From: Prevotellaceae bacterium
GTDB taxonomy: Bacteria; Bacteroidota; Bacteroidia; Bacteroidales; UBA932
Reading direction: 5' to 3'
Assembly: GCA_031288855.1 (NCBI GenBank)
Contig: JAITQQ010000017.1
Location: 1-5,749, forward strand
Length of the DNA: 5,749 nucleotides
The notes beneath the pieces are model-generated. The model was not told the origin of the DNA and ran no database searches. It worked only from the letters and a program-made list of their open reading frames with translations. A program made the translations under genes and the position numbers. Of this stretch, positions 1-5,718 are shown piece by piece. The number at the start of each line of letters is the position of its first letter. Within the stretch, counting starts at the first letter, position 1.

Positions 1-368
1 CCCCAATTGAGGCTTACCAGCCCTTCATTGCCGCGTGCGTGCCCGAATACAACACCTAAATTGTTTACACTTAATTTGGTGTAGGAATCATTTACGGTGT
101 TGCCGAGGTAATTGGCGTCGGTGTTGCCGTGATTGAGCGCTAAGGAAAAAGTAAGCTCCGAATTGCGGTATATGCCAATTCCGGCGGGATTTATGCTCAA
201 CGTTGTAAAGTCGCCGCCCAATGCGGCGAACGCACCACCCATCGCGGTAAACCGTGCGGTGCCCTCATATTGGGTTTGGGAAAGGATTAAGCCGTCCCAT
301 GCGCCTTGGGCTGTTGCAGCGCTCAGCGCCCCCATTGTTACTATAAAGGATAAAAATAGCTTATTCAT
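1..368 (-). CDS. FadL/OmpP1-like outer-membrane protein, N-terminal part (cut by window edge)
   Basis: Reading leftward from the ATG at 368, 122 codons stay open to the left edge, so the C-terminal part is missing. Residues 1-20 form a signal peptide (Lys3, a hydrophobic core, then Ala-Thr-Ala before Gln21). Residues 36-53 read GTARFTAMGGAFAALGGD and are followed by a SINPAGIG stretch at 58-65. This Gly/Ala-rich start with a conserved Asn-Pro-Ala-Gly is typical of Bacteroidota members of the OmpP1/FadL/TodX family, beta-barrels that pass hydrophobic molecules across the outer membrane and are often labelled 'hemin receptor' without proof. The start is fixed by an AAGGAG sequence 6 nt upstream and by overlap of its first base with the stop codon of the upstream lipoprotein gene (TAATG), so translational coupling is likely. 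The substrate cannot be told. A PorV/PorQ-type barrel protein is an alternative. Confidence 0.82.
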   Translation of the reverse strand, partial: MNKLFLSFIVTMGALSAATAQGAWDGLILSQTQYEGTARFTAMGGAFAALGGDFTTLSINPAGIGIYRNSELTFSLALNHGNTDANYLGNTVNDSYTKLSVNNLGVVFGHARGNEGLVSLNW

Positions 369-1627
369 TACCGTCTCCTTGATGTTCCACCGCTACTGCT
401 TCCGCTATTACTTCCGCTACTTCTACTGCTTCCGCTGCTACTATTAACTTGGCTTGAAGAATTTGAAGACGTGCTTCTGGAGTTGTTGTAGGTCGGTGAA
501 CTGTTATACTGCGTAGCCGGTTGGCTGCTCCGGCTGCTGTTCGTTGTGGTGGCATTGCTCGTACGGCGGCGCGAAGAAGCGGCGTTTTGATCCGAATTAC
601 TGTATGTCGAAGTACGCGTATAGGTGGTATTTTGCGTACTTGTACTCGTGCCTGTACTTGTGCCTGTGTTTGTGTTTGTATTGGTGGCGCTTCTACGCCG
701 TGAAGTCACGGCAGTGTTGCTGTTGGTCGTCGTGCTTTGCCGGGTATTGCTTTGTTGCACGGACGTGTTTGTGTTATCGCTGCTCGCCGCTGAAGCGCTC
801 CGGCGGCGGGTTGTCACACTATTACCGCTGTTTTCACTACTTTGTGATTGGGTACTGCCGGCCACGCGTTGAATTTGAGCCCGGCTGCGGGTAGTAGCGT
901 TTTGTCGCGTAACGTTGGCCGCGTTGGCGCTGCTGCGGCTACTGCCGACTGACGAAGCATGCCTTACCGTGCCTGCATTGGCGAGCCGGCGGCCGTAATT
1001 CACATCGCGGCCGTAGTGAGAGTCGTAATAATGGTGATGGTGCGGACGGTAGTGTCCATAAAATCCGCCGTAGTACCACAAATGGCTCGGATAGTACCAC
1101 GAGTAATATCCTGGGTAATACCATGGATCCCAATAGCTGTACCATGACCACGAATGCCTCCAAGACCACGGAGAGTAATAGTTGTAACCCCCCCACGGAC
1201 TATACCATGAGGAATAATAAGGCCATCCATAGCCGTAACCCGCGCCAACATTAATATTTACAGTTGGCGGCGTATATTCTTCCTCATCGAACATCCGCAG
1301 GCGGCGCTCATAAGAGTCGCTCTCATCTACGATGAGATAAGTCTTGTCGGAATCTGCATCAATTTCCACCGTACGATTTTCGTCGGTTACATAAAGCGTA
1401 TCTACTTGTTTTTTGCCGGCCGCAGCTTCCATGCGGGTGGCAACCACAGCTTGGGTTTTCTCGTTTAATTGTTTGGTTTTAGCCATAGCGGGCGAAGTCG
1501 CCGCCGCCGGATAAGCGTGCTGCTTACCGGGATTGTAGTAAATACCGTCTTCCGACGATGAATACTGGCTGGAGGCACACGCGCTAAGCATAAATGCTGC
1601 GGAAATCAAGATAATGAAAGGTTTCAT
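368..1627 (-). CDS. Lipoprotein with Tyr/Trp-rich core and Ser/Thr/Asn-rich tail bearing four RRR boxes
   Basis: This 419-residue protein has no function I can name. A lipobox LSAC at residues 14-17 marks Cys17 for lipidation. Residues 18-125 are ordinary, soluble-looking sequence with an acidic stretch (DEEE at 114-117). Residues 131-200 are extreme: 32 of 70 are Tyr or Trp, mixed with Gly, Ser and Pro, and end in a His cluster (HHHH at 196-199, more His at 192 and 204). From about 220 to the end the chain is low-complexity Ser/Thr/Asn/Gln and is punctuated by Arg-Arg-Arg at 274-276, 310-312, 353-355 and 417-419, the last being the C-terminus. The start is well supported by AGGAGG 5 nt before the ATG. 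Its stop overlaps the start of the FadL-like gene, so the two are probably one transcript and work in the same envelope layer. Cell-surface exposure, adhesion or metal/heme binding are guesses only. The continuous frame with signal peptide and clean ribosome site argues against a spurious ORF despite the biased composition. Confidence 0.85.
   Translation of the reverse strand: MKPFIILISAAFMLSACASSQYSSSEDGIYYNPGKQHAYPAAATSPAMAKTKQLNEKTQAVVATRMEAAAGKKQVDTLYVTDENRTVEIDADSDKTYLIVDESDSYERRLRMFDEEEYTPPTVNINVGAGYGYGWPYYSSWYSPWGGYNYYSPWSWRHSWSWYSYWDPWYYPGYYSWYYPSHLWYYGGFYGHYRPHHHHYYDSHYGRDVNYGRRLANAGTVRHASSVGSSRSSANAANVTRQNATTRSRAQIQRVAGSTQSQSSENSGNSVTTRRRSASAASSDNTNTSVQQSNTRQSTTTNSNTAVTSRRRSATNTNTNTGTSTGTSTSTQNTTYTRTSTYSNSDQNAASSRRRTSNATTTNSSRSSQPATQYNSSPTYNNSRSTSSNSSSQVNSSSGSSRSSGSNSGSSSGGTSRRR
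371..382 (-). promoter_or_regulatory. Ribosome binding site of the FadL-like gene, inside the lipoprotein coding end
   Basis: On the minus strand the bases TCAAGGAGACGG lie directly before TAATG. AAGGAG is a good Shine-Dalgarno sequence 6 nt from the ATG at 368. The same bases encode the lipoprotein's final Ser-Arg-Arg-Arg, so this site decides the start of the downstream gene while also being coding sequence. Confidence 0.75.
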
Positions 1628-1632
1628 GAGTT

Positions 1633-1639
1633 CCTCCTT
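1633..1639 (-). promoter_or_regulatory. Strong Shine-Dalgarno site of the lipoprotein gene
   Basis: The minus strand reads AAGGAGG five bases before the ATG at 1627. This is a near-complete anti-16S match, which is not common in Bacteroidota, where many genes have only an A-rich leader. It fixes the lipoprotein start and suggests efficient translation. Confidence 0.75.
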
Positions 1640-1660
1640 TTTTATTTAGTTAATATTTAT

Positions 1661-1668
1661 TATTTTTG
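1661..1668 (+). promoter_or_regulatory. Candidate -7 box for the proS operon
   Basis: TATTTTTG on the plus strand matches TAnnTTTG and lies 87 bp before the proS ATG. The -33 region is only T-rich, with no clear TTTG. If it is used, the leader is about 80 nt and contains the inverted repeat at 1702-1717. It would also overlap head-on with the start of the leftward transcript from the box at 1675-1682. In AT-rich DNA an 8-mer with two free positions can arise by chance, so this is tentative. TATATTGC at 1733-1740 is a poorer alternative closer to the gene. Confidence 0.3.
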
Positions 1669-1674
1669 CAACGT

Positions 1675-1682
1675 CAAAGATA
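1675..1682 (-). promoter_or_regulatory. Candidate Bacteroidota -7 box for the lipoprotein/porin pair
   Basis: The minus strand reads TATCTTTG, an exact match to the Bacteroidota -7 consensus TAnnTTTG, 47 bp before the lipoprotein ATG. The -33 position, about 20 bp upstream (near 1703-1706), reads AGTG instead of TTTG and lies inside an inverted repeat. A second TAnnTTTG on the same strand (TACCTTTG, 1747-1740) is a rival but has no TTTG at good spacing. No transcript data are available. Confidence 0.5.
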
Positions 1683-1701
1683 CGGAGTTTATAGAAATTA
1701 T

Positions 1702-1717
1702 TCACTATGAATAGTGA
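1702..1717. repeat. Inverted repeat, possible operator, between the divergent genes
   Basis: TCACTATGAATAGTGA is a perfect 7-bp inverted repeat (TCACTAT / ATAGTGA) around a 2-bp centre. It sits where the -33 element of the leftward promoter would be and inside the putative leader of proS. It has the size and symmetry of a dimeric regulator's site. As RNA it could fold as a 6-bp stem with a UGAA loop. No regulator gene lies in the window, so the role is inferred. Confidence 0.4.
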
Positions 1718-1755
1718 TAAAAAACGTTAATATATATTGCAAAGGTATTAAAAAT

Positions 1756-3228
1756 ATGGCAAAAGAAATAACAAATCGGGAAGAAAACTACGCTTTATGG
1801 TATAATAATTTGGTGGTTAAGGCTGATTTGGCTGAAAATTCGGCAGTTAGGGGTTGTATGGTGATTAAGCCTTATGGCTATGCAATTTGGGAAAAGATGC
1901 AAAGAGTTTTGGATGAGATGTTTAAGGAGACGGGGCACGTCAATGCGTACTTTCCGCTTTTCATTCCGAAGTCATTTTTAAGCAAGGAAGCCGAGCACGT
2001 GGAAGGTTTTGCCAAAGAGTGTGCGGTAGTTACGCACCACCGGTTGATGAACGACCCCGCCGGAAAGGGCGTGGTGGTTGACCCGTCGGCGAAATTGGAA
2101 GAAGAACTGATTATCCGTCCCACGTCGGAAACAATTATCTGGAATACGTATAAGAATTGGATCAAGTCGTACCGCGATTTGCCGGTGTTGTGCAACCAGT
2201 GGGCCAATGTGGTGCGTTGGGAGATGCGCACGCGGCTGTTCCTGCGCACGGCCGAATTTCTGTGGCAGGAAGGGCATACGGCGCACGCCACACAGCAAGA
2301 GGCCATCGAAGAAACGGAGCGCATGATTAATGTATATGCCTCGTTTGCGCGGGATTGGATGGCTATGCCGGTCATTGTGGGCAGCAAAACGCCGAGCGAA
2401 CGTTTTGCCGGCGCTTTGGATACGTTGTGTATCGAGGCGTTGATGCAAGACGGAAAGGCGCTGCAGGCGGGCACTTCGCATTTTCTGGGACAGAATTTTG
2501 CCAAGGCGTTCGAGGTGCAGTTTGCCGGCAAGGAGGGCAAACTGGAATATGTGTGGGCTACGTCGTGGGGCGTGTCCACGCGCTTGATAGGCGCATTGAT
2601 TATGGCGCACAGCGACAACAACGGACTGGTGCTGCCGCCGAAATTGGCGCCGCTGCAAGTGGTACTGGTACCTATTTATAAAGGTAACGAGGAACTGGCA
2701 CAGCTCACGGAATATTTGCAACCGGTGAAGAAAGCGTTGGAAGCAAAAGGCATCACGGTGAAACTGGATGACCGCGACAATGTGCGTTCGGGCTTCAAAT
2801 TTGCGGAATGGGAGATGAAAGGTGTGCCGGTGCGCATAGCGGCAGGCCCGCGCGACCTGCAACAGGCAACGTTGGAAGTAGCCCGCCGCGATACGTTGGA
2901 AAAACAAAGCGTGCCCAAAGAAGGAATAGCCGGTTACATAGCGCAATTGCTCGTAACCATACAAGACAATATTTACAAAAAAGCCCTTGATTTCAGGGAA
3001 ACGCATACGTTCACGATAGATAGTTACGAAGAATTTAAGACACGCATTGAGGATGGTGGGCTTTTCCTTTGCCATTGGGACGGCACACCCGAAACCGAGG
3101 CGAAAATTAAGGAAGAAACAAAAGCCACTATTCGCTGCATACCTGCCGGTGTGCCGCCGGAGCCGGGAAACTGTATGGTTACCGGCAAGCCCTCGGCGCA
3201 ACGTGTTATATTTGCCCGTGCATACTAA
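1756..3228 (+). CDS. proS: Prolyl-tRNA synthetase, archaeal/eukaryote-type
   Basis: ProRS joins proline to tRNA-Pro using ATP, in the cytoplasm. The 490-residue product is full length for the short form that lacks the bacterial editing insert. Class II catalytic landmarks are visible: the substrate loop RPTSE at 121-125, motif 2 around [15 protein letters not shown] (154-168) followed by EGHTAH (172-177), and motif 3 [14 protein letters not shown] (272-285, Arg276). An anticodon-binding domain follows at roughly 295-395. The C-terminal domain at about 405-490 ends in the Tyr expected for this type. Its zinc site looks incomplete: Cys439, Cys461 and Cys473 are present, but Thr476 stands where a second Cys of a CxxC pair would be. 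The ATG at 1756 gives the usual [10 protein letters not shown] start; an upstream GTG at 1714 would add 14 residues with no family support. AAAGG 10 nt before the ATG may be a weak ribosome site. It is the first gene of a four-gene run. Confidence 0.97.
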   Translation: MAKEITNREENYALWYNNLVVKADLAENSAVRGCMVIKPYGYAIWEKMQRVLDEMFKETGHVNAYFPLFIPKSFLSKEAEHVEGFAKECAVVTHHRLMNDPAGKGVVVDPSAKLEEELIIRPTSETIIWNTYKNWIKSYRDLPVLCNQWANVVRWEMRTRLFLRTAEFLWQEGHTAHATQQEAIEETERMINVYASFARDWMAMPVIVGSKTPSERFAGALDTLCIEALMQDGKALQAGTSHFLGQNFAKAFEVQFAGKEGKLEYVWATSWGVSTRLIGALIMAHSDNNGLVLPPKLAPLQVVLVPIYKGNEELAQLTEYLQPVKKALEAKGITVKLDDRDNVRSGFKFAEWEMKGVPVRIAAGPRDLQQATLEVARRDTLEKQSVPKEGIAGYIAQLLVTIQDNIYKKALDFRETHTFTIDSYEEFKTRIEDGGLFLCHWDGTPETEAKIKEETKATIRCIPAGVPPEPGNCMVTGKPSAQRVIFARAY

Positions 3229-3250
3229 CCTTTTATAAATTAAAAATATT

Positions 3251-3961
3251 ATGCCAACAACATCAGAAGTGCCTCCCCGAGAGGCGATGCTTAAACACCT
3301 CACCGAAAAATCGGTGGTAAAAGAGCAAGTTTACGACGCCACACTCGACGTCTTCAATCAAATTAAAGAAATTTTGCACGAGTTGTGTAATGATATCAAC
3401 GAAGTGCTGCCTGAAAATCAAAACCGCCGCGTCCGCTTGGAATACCGCGACCGCGGGAAGTTTGAGGCCGAGATTAAAGTGGCCGGCGACCTGCTTATTT
3501 TCAGCATGCACTCTAATGTTTTCCAGTTTGACCGCGAGCACCCGATATGGAAAATGCCGTATGTGCAGCAAGGGCCGCACCATTCTTATTGCGGCATCAT
3601 CAGTGTGTATAATTTTTTGTCCGATTCATTCAAATATAACCGTAACGACGATTTGGGCTACCTGATTGGCCGTATCTTTATAAACAAAGACAAGTGTTTT
3701 TTCGTAGAAGGGAAACGCCAGGAAACTTTTGGCTACCCTCATTTCGGCGAGAAGCCCATCACGCCGCCCGATTTGGTGGCCATTATCGAAACGGCCATCC
3801 TTTATGCAATTGAGTTTGACTTGTTGACGCCGCCCTACGACTTGGTGAAAATGGCCACCGTAGAGCAGATGAATGCGAAAATCGAGAGCGCCAAGATGCA
3901 AACCGGCAAGCGGATTGGCTTCCATTTCAGGTCTGACGACGTGTTGAACGTTTCGAAATAA
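3251..3961 (+). CDS. Protein of unknown function in the proS-ruvX-def run
   Basis: This is a 236-residue soluble protein with no signal peptide or membrane segment, and I do not recognise its family. By eye, helices are likely at about 18-50 (many charged residues), beta strands at about 60-95 (VRLEYRDRG, FEAEIKV, LLIFSMHS), further strands at 113-153 ending in FFVEGKR, and helices at 173-190 and 202-217. No catalytic motif stands out, though the run HHSYCG at 110-115 holds two His and a Cys close together. It starts 22 bp after proS and ends 9 bp before the preferred ruvX start, so it is very probably co-transcribed with both. No Shine-Dalgarno is seen; the ATG at 3251 follows an A/T-rich leader, as many Bacteroidota genes do. 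An internal ATG at 3287 is a less likely start. The frame fills the gap exactly and its composition is like that of its neighbours, so it is a real gene. Confidence 0.85.
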   Translation: MPTTSEVPPREAMLKHLTEKSVVKEQVYDATLDVFNQIKEILHELCNDINEVLPENQNRRVRLEYRDRGKFEAEIKVAGDLLIFSMHSNVFQFDREHPIWKMPYVQQGPHHSYCGIISVYNFLSDSFKYNRNDDLGYLIGRIFINKDKCFFVEGKRQETFGYPHFGEKPITPPDLVAIIETAILYAIEFDLLTPPYDLVKMATVEQMNAKIESAKMQTGKRIGFHFRSDDVLNVSK

Positions 3962-3970
3962 ATGTGTATA

Positions 3971-4381
3971 ATGGCGCGTATTGTGGCGATTGATTATGGC
4001 TTGAAGCGTGTGGGGTTGGCGGTAACCGACCCGTTGCAATTGATTGCTACGCCTTTGGCTACGGTCGATACGGCGGCATTGATGGATTATTTGAAAGAAT
4101 ATGCCGGCAAGGAAGCGGTGGCGTGTTTTGTGGTAGGGTATCCGAAAAATTTAGACAACACGCCTGCCGAAGCCGCCCGGTATGTCGATTTGTTTTTGGT
4201 GCAGTTGCGCAAGCAATTTCCCGATGTTACTGTGGCGCTTGAAGACGAACGCTTCACCTCGAAAATCGCATTCAGGGCGATGATTGACGGCGGTGTGAAA
4301 AAAATGGACCGGCGCAACAAGGCTATGGTGGACAGGGTGAGCGCCGTAATTATTTTACAATCGTATTTGGAGAGGAAATAG
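3971..4381 (+). CDS. ruvX: RuvX/YqgF, RNase H-fold nuclease (putative Holliday junction resolvase)
   Basis: This is a 136-residue protein of the YqgF family, with an RNase H-like fold acting on nucleic acid. Family members have been linked to Holliday junction resolution and to pre-16S rRNA 5' processing. Visible signatures are AIDYGLKRVGLAVTD at 6-20 with the first acidic residue Asp8, a DER motif at 92-94 preceded by Glu91, and VDRVSAVIILQSYLE near the end with Asp121. These three acidic positions are the expected metal-binding set. The length is normal. I chose the ATG at 3971 because family members start with a short M-x-R-I/V before the first strand; an ATG at 3962, directly after the previous stop, would add Met-Cys-Ile. 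Neither has a clear ribosome site, which suggests coupling to the gene before it. def begins 4 bp downstream. Confidence 0.95.
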   Translation: MARIVAIDYGLKRVGLAVTDPLQLIATPLATVDTAALMDYLKEYAGKEAVACFVVGYPKNLDNTPAEAARYVDLFLVQLRKQFPDVTVALEDERFTSKIAFRAMIDGGVKKMDRRNKAMVDRVSAVIILQSYLERK

Positions 4382-4385
4382 AAAA

Positions 4386-4937
4386 ATGGTTTTATCGATT
4401 TATGTGTATGGCTCTGCCGTGTTGAAGAAGAAGGCGCTGCCGCTAACGAAGGATTATCAGGGGTTGCAGCAGCTTATTGCAGATATGAAAGACACCCTGG
4501 CGCATGCCGAAGGAGTGGGATTGGCCGCGCCGCAAGTAGGGCATTCCATTCGTTTGTTTATCGTGGATGGCGCGCCGTTTCAGAAGAATGAGGCATCGTT
4601 GGCCACGTTTCAGCGGGTCATGATTAATCCGGAAATTACGGAATACAGTGAAGAAACTTCCTCGTTTAATGAAGGGTGCCTGAGCGTGCCCGACATACAC
4701 GAAGATGTGGTGCGCCCGGTGGCGGTGCGTATCCGCTATCTCGACGAGCAGTTTGAGGCGCGGGAAGAATACTTGCAGGGCATTGCGGCACGTATTGTGC
4801 AGCATGAATTTGACCACCTGGAAGGCAATATATTTACCGAAAAATTATCGCCCATCCGGAGGAAGTTGGTGAGCGGAAAGCTCAAAAACATTGCGCGCGG
4901 AAAGGCTTCCGCCGCCTACAAAACACGGATTGAATAA
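4386..4937 (+). CDS. def: Peptide deformylase
   Basis: The enzyme removes the formyl group from the N-terminal Met of new proteins as they leave the ribosome, using a bound metal ion. All three family motifs are intact in the 183-residue product: GVGLAAPQ at 43-50, EGCLSVP at 96-102, and QHEFDH at 139-144 followed by LEG. The metal ligands are Cys98, His140 and His144, and the catalytic acid is Glu141. A basic C-terminal tail (about 155-183, many Lys and Arg) makes it somewhat longer than the 169-residue E. coli enzyme. The GAGAGG sequence at the end of ruvX, about 10 nt before the ATG, may serve as ribosome site. It is the last gene of the run, and no terminator hairpin with a T-run follows it. 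The convergent HepT-like gene ends 4 bp away. Confidence 0.97.
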   Translation: MVLSIYVYGSAVLKKKALPLTKDYQGLQQLIADMKDTLAHAEGVGLAAPQVGHSIRLFIVDGAPFQKNEASLATFQRVMINPEITEYSEETSSFNEGCLSVPDIHEDVVRPVAVRIRYLDEQFEAREEYLQGIAARIVQHEFDHLEGNIFTEKLSPIRRKLVSGKLKNIARGKASAAYKTRIE

Positions 4938-4941
4938 GGTG

Positions 4942-5322
4942 CTAATGTGATTTTGTTAAATCTTCTTTCATTTGCTTGATGACCACAAGTAGTGGGGGGA
5001 CATCGTCACAGAGAATGGCAAAAACCTTTTCGGCATCCACTTCAAAATAATGATGTGCTATAACGTCCCGCAAACGCATAATATCTTGCCACTGTATAGA
5101 TGGATAATTTACAAGTAACGCTTTGTGGGTATATCTATCAATATTCTTTACCGTTTCACCTACTGCGAAAAGGTTCATACATACACCGTCCAAGAGGAGC
5201 ATTCCCGTGGGAGTGCTCAGAAAATCGTCGAGCGAATGAATGTTTGACATTTCTTCTTCAACAAGCGTTAGGGCACGCTCTATCTGCTGTAGCATTTCAA
5301 CTATCAGTGCCCTGTCATACAT
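4942..5322 (-). CDS. hepT: HepT-like toxin (DUF86), type VII toxin-antitoxin system
   Basis: This is a 126-residue, largely helical protein of the HepT/DUF86 family, which belongs to the HEPN group of RNases. The diagnostic motif Rx4HxY is present as RDVIAHHY at residues 85-92, with Arg85 and His90 as the putative RNase pair and Tyr92 at the position modified in studied homologues. There the partner nucleotidyltransferase adds AMP units to the Tyr and so inactivates the toxin. It begins inside the last codons of the antitoxin gene (8-bp overlap), so translation is coupled and the toxin should not be made without its antitoxin. There is only a weak A-rich ribosome site. The stop is 4 bp from the end of def. 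The function is inferred from the motif plus the partner; toxicity in this organism is not shown. Confidence 0.92.
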   Translation of the reverse strand: MYDRALIVEMLQQIERALTLVEEEMSNIHSLDDFLSTPTGMLLLDGVCMNLFAVGETVKNIDRYTHKALLVNYPSIQWQDIMRLRDVIAHHYFEVDAEKVFAILCDDVPPLLVVIKQMKEDLTKSH

Positions 5323-5608
5323 AAATAAGGTCTTTTTTCAATCGACTAACAAATTCCGATTTCAGGTATTTATGCTTGCGGATAATGTCCACATGGGTGC
5401 CAAAAAGCCTTTCGAGGTCTTCCAACAATCGTACATTACCCGATAAATTCATCGCAGGCCCTTCGTAATAGACATCTATGTCGCTGTTTTCGTTTTGTTC
5501 ATTGCGGGCTACCGAGCCGAAAATACCCATGCGCTCTATGCCGTATTCGGCGGCATGGTTACGCTTATAGTCGCGCAACAAGCGGATATATTCACTCGTT
5601 GTTTTCAT
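5315..5608 (-). CDS. mntA: MntA-like minimal nucleotidyltransferase antitoxin
   Basis: This is a 97-residue protein of the MNT (minimal nucleotidyltransferase, DNA polymerase beta-like) family. The family signature GSx10DxD is exact: Gly31-Ser32, ten residues, then Asp43 and Asp45, with a third acidic residue at Asp74 in HVDII. These residues bind the metal and ATP used to transfer AMP. In type VII systems MntA adenylylates the HepT Tyr and so blocks the RNase. The length is at the short end for the family but the catalytic core is complete. Gene order, antitoxin first and overlapping the toxin, fits known modules. A good promoter lies just upstream, giving a leader of about 14 nt without a Shine-Dalgarno site. 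The whole module has its own promoter, as expected of a self-contained unit. Confidence 0.92.
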   Translation of the reverse strand: MKTTSEYIRLLRDYKRNHAAEYGIERMGIFGSVARNEQNENSDIDVYYEGPAMNLSGNVRLLEDLERLFGTHVDIIRKHKYLKSEFVSRLKKDLIYV

Positions 5609-5628
5609 TATGTTAGATAATTATAATG

Positions 5629-5660
5629 CAAAGGTACGCAAAATATTCATTCCCCACAAA
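5629..5660 (-). promoter_or_regulatory. Bacteroidota-type promoter of the mntA-hepT module
   Basis: The minus strand shows a -33 element TTTG (5660-5657), a 20-bp spacer and a -7 element TACCTTTG (5636-5629). Both match the Bacteroidota consensus, with good spacing. The expected transcription start is near 5622, about 14 nt before the mntA ATG. This is the best promoter in the window. The TTTG is the end of the T-run of the terminator just upstream. Confidence 0.75.
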
Positions 5661-5695
5661 AAACAGAGCCGCCCACCTTGCGGCGGGCGGCTCTG
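5658..5695 (-). terminator. Rho-independent terminator for a leftward gene beyond the right edge
   Basis: The arms CAGAGCCGCCC (5664-5674) and GGGCGGCTCTG (5685-5695) pair perfectly over 11 bp with a 10-nt loop. On the minus strand the stem is followed at once by TTTTTT (5663-5658). On the plus strand no T-run follows, so it acts leftward. It should end transcription of a minus-strand gene located to the right and insulate the toxin-antitoxin module. Confidence 0.85.
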
Positions 5696-5718
5696 CTAAT
5701 TGTTACTTGCGCATTGCG

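Noticed and set aside
500..1000. Possible CRISPR-like or tandem DNA repeat in the repetitive-looking tail of the lipoprotein
   Set aside because: The repetition is at the amino-acid level with varied codons. There are no regularly spaced identical DNA repeats with unique spacers.
521..1251. Several open frames on both strands across the lipoprotein gene (Cys-, Val- or Gly/Thr-rich products)
   Set aside because: They mirror the low-complexity codons of the lipoprotein in other frames. Only the 368-1627 frame has a signal peptide, lipobox and ribosome site.
1714..1755. GTG start at 1714 adding 14 residues to ProRS
   Set aside because: The added residues have no family counterpart and the GTG lies within the inverted repeat. 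The ATG at 1756 gives the usual N-terminus.
1878..2621. 247-codon minus-strand frame antisense to proS
   Set aside because: It is Ser/Cys-rich with no motif and overlaps both proS and the other antisense frame; a shadow.
1978..3303. Long 441-codon open frame on the minus strand, antisense to proS
   Set aside because: It lies opposite an intact proS, has a His/Arg/Phe-rich product with no recognisable domain, and has no ribosome site. Long antisense frames commonly arise from the codon use of a well-expressed gene.
4897..4912. Hairpin GCGGAA-AGGC-TTCCGC near the end of def as a terminator
   Set aside because: There is no T-run right after the stem on either strand (on the minus strand TTTTT comes several bases later), and it lies inside def coding sequence. 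It might weakly end hepT transcripts but is not strong enough to call.
5240..5446. Small plus-strand frame across the mntA/hepT junction
   Set aside because: It lies antisense to two genes with intact catalytic motifs and has no ribosome site or domain of its own.
5621..5626. TATAAT-like sequence upstream of mntA (minus strand) as a sigma-70 -10 box
   Set aside because: The other evidence points to Bacteroidota, whose main sigma factor uses TAnnTTTG. The adjacent TACCTTTG with TTTG at 20 bp explains the promoter better.
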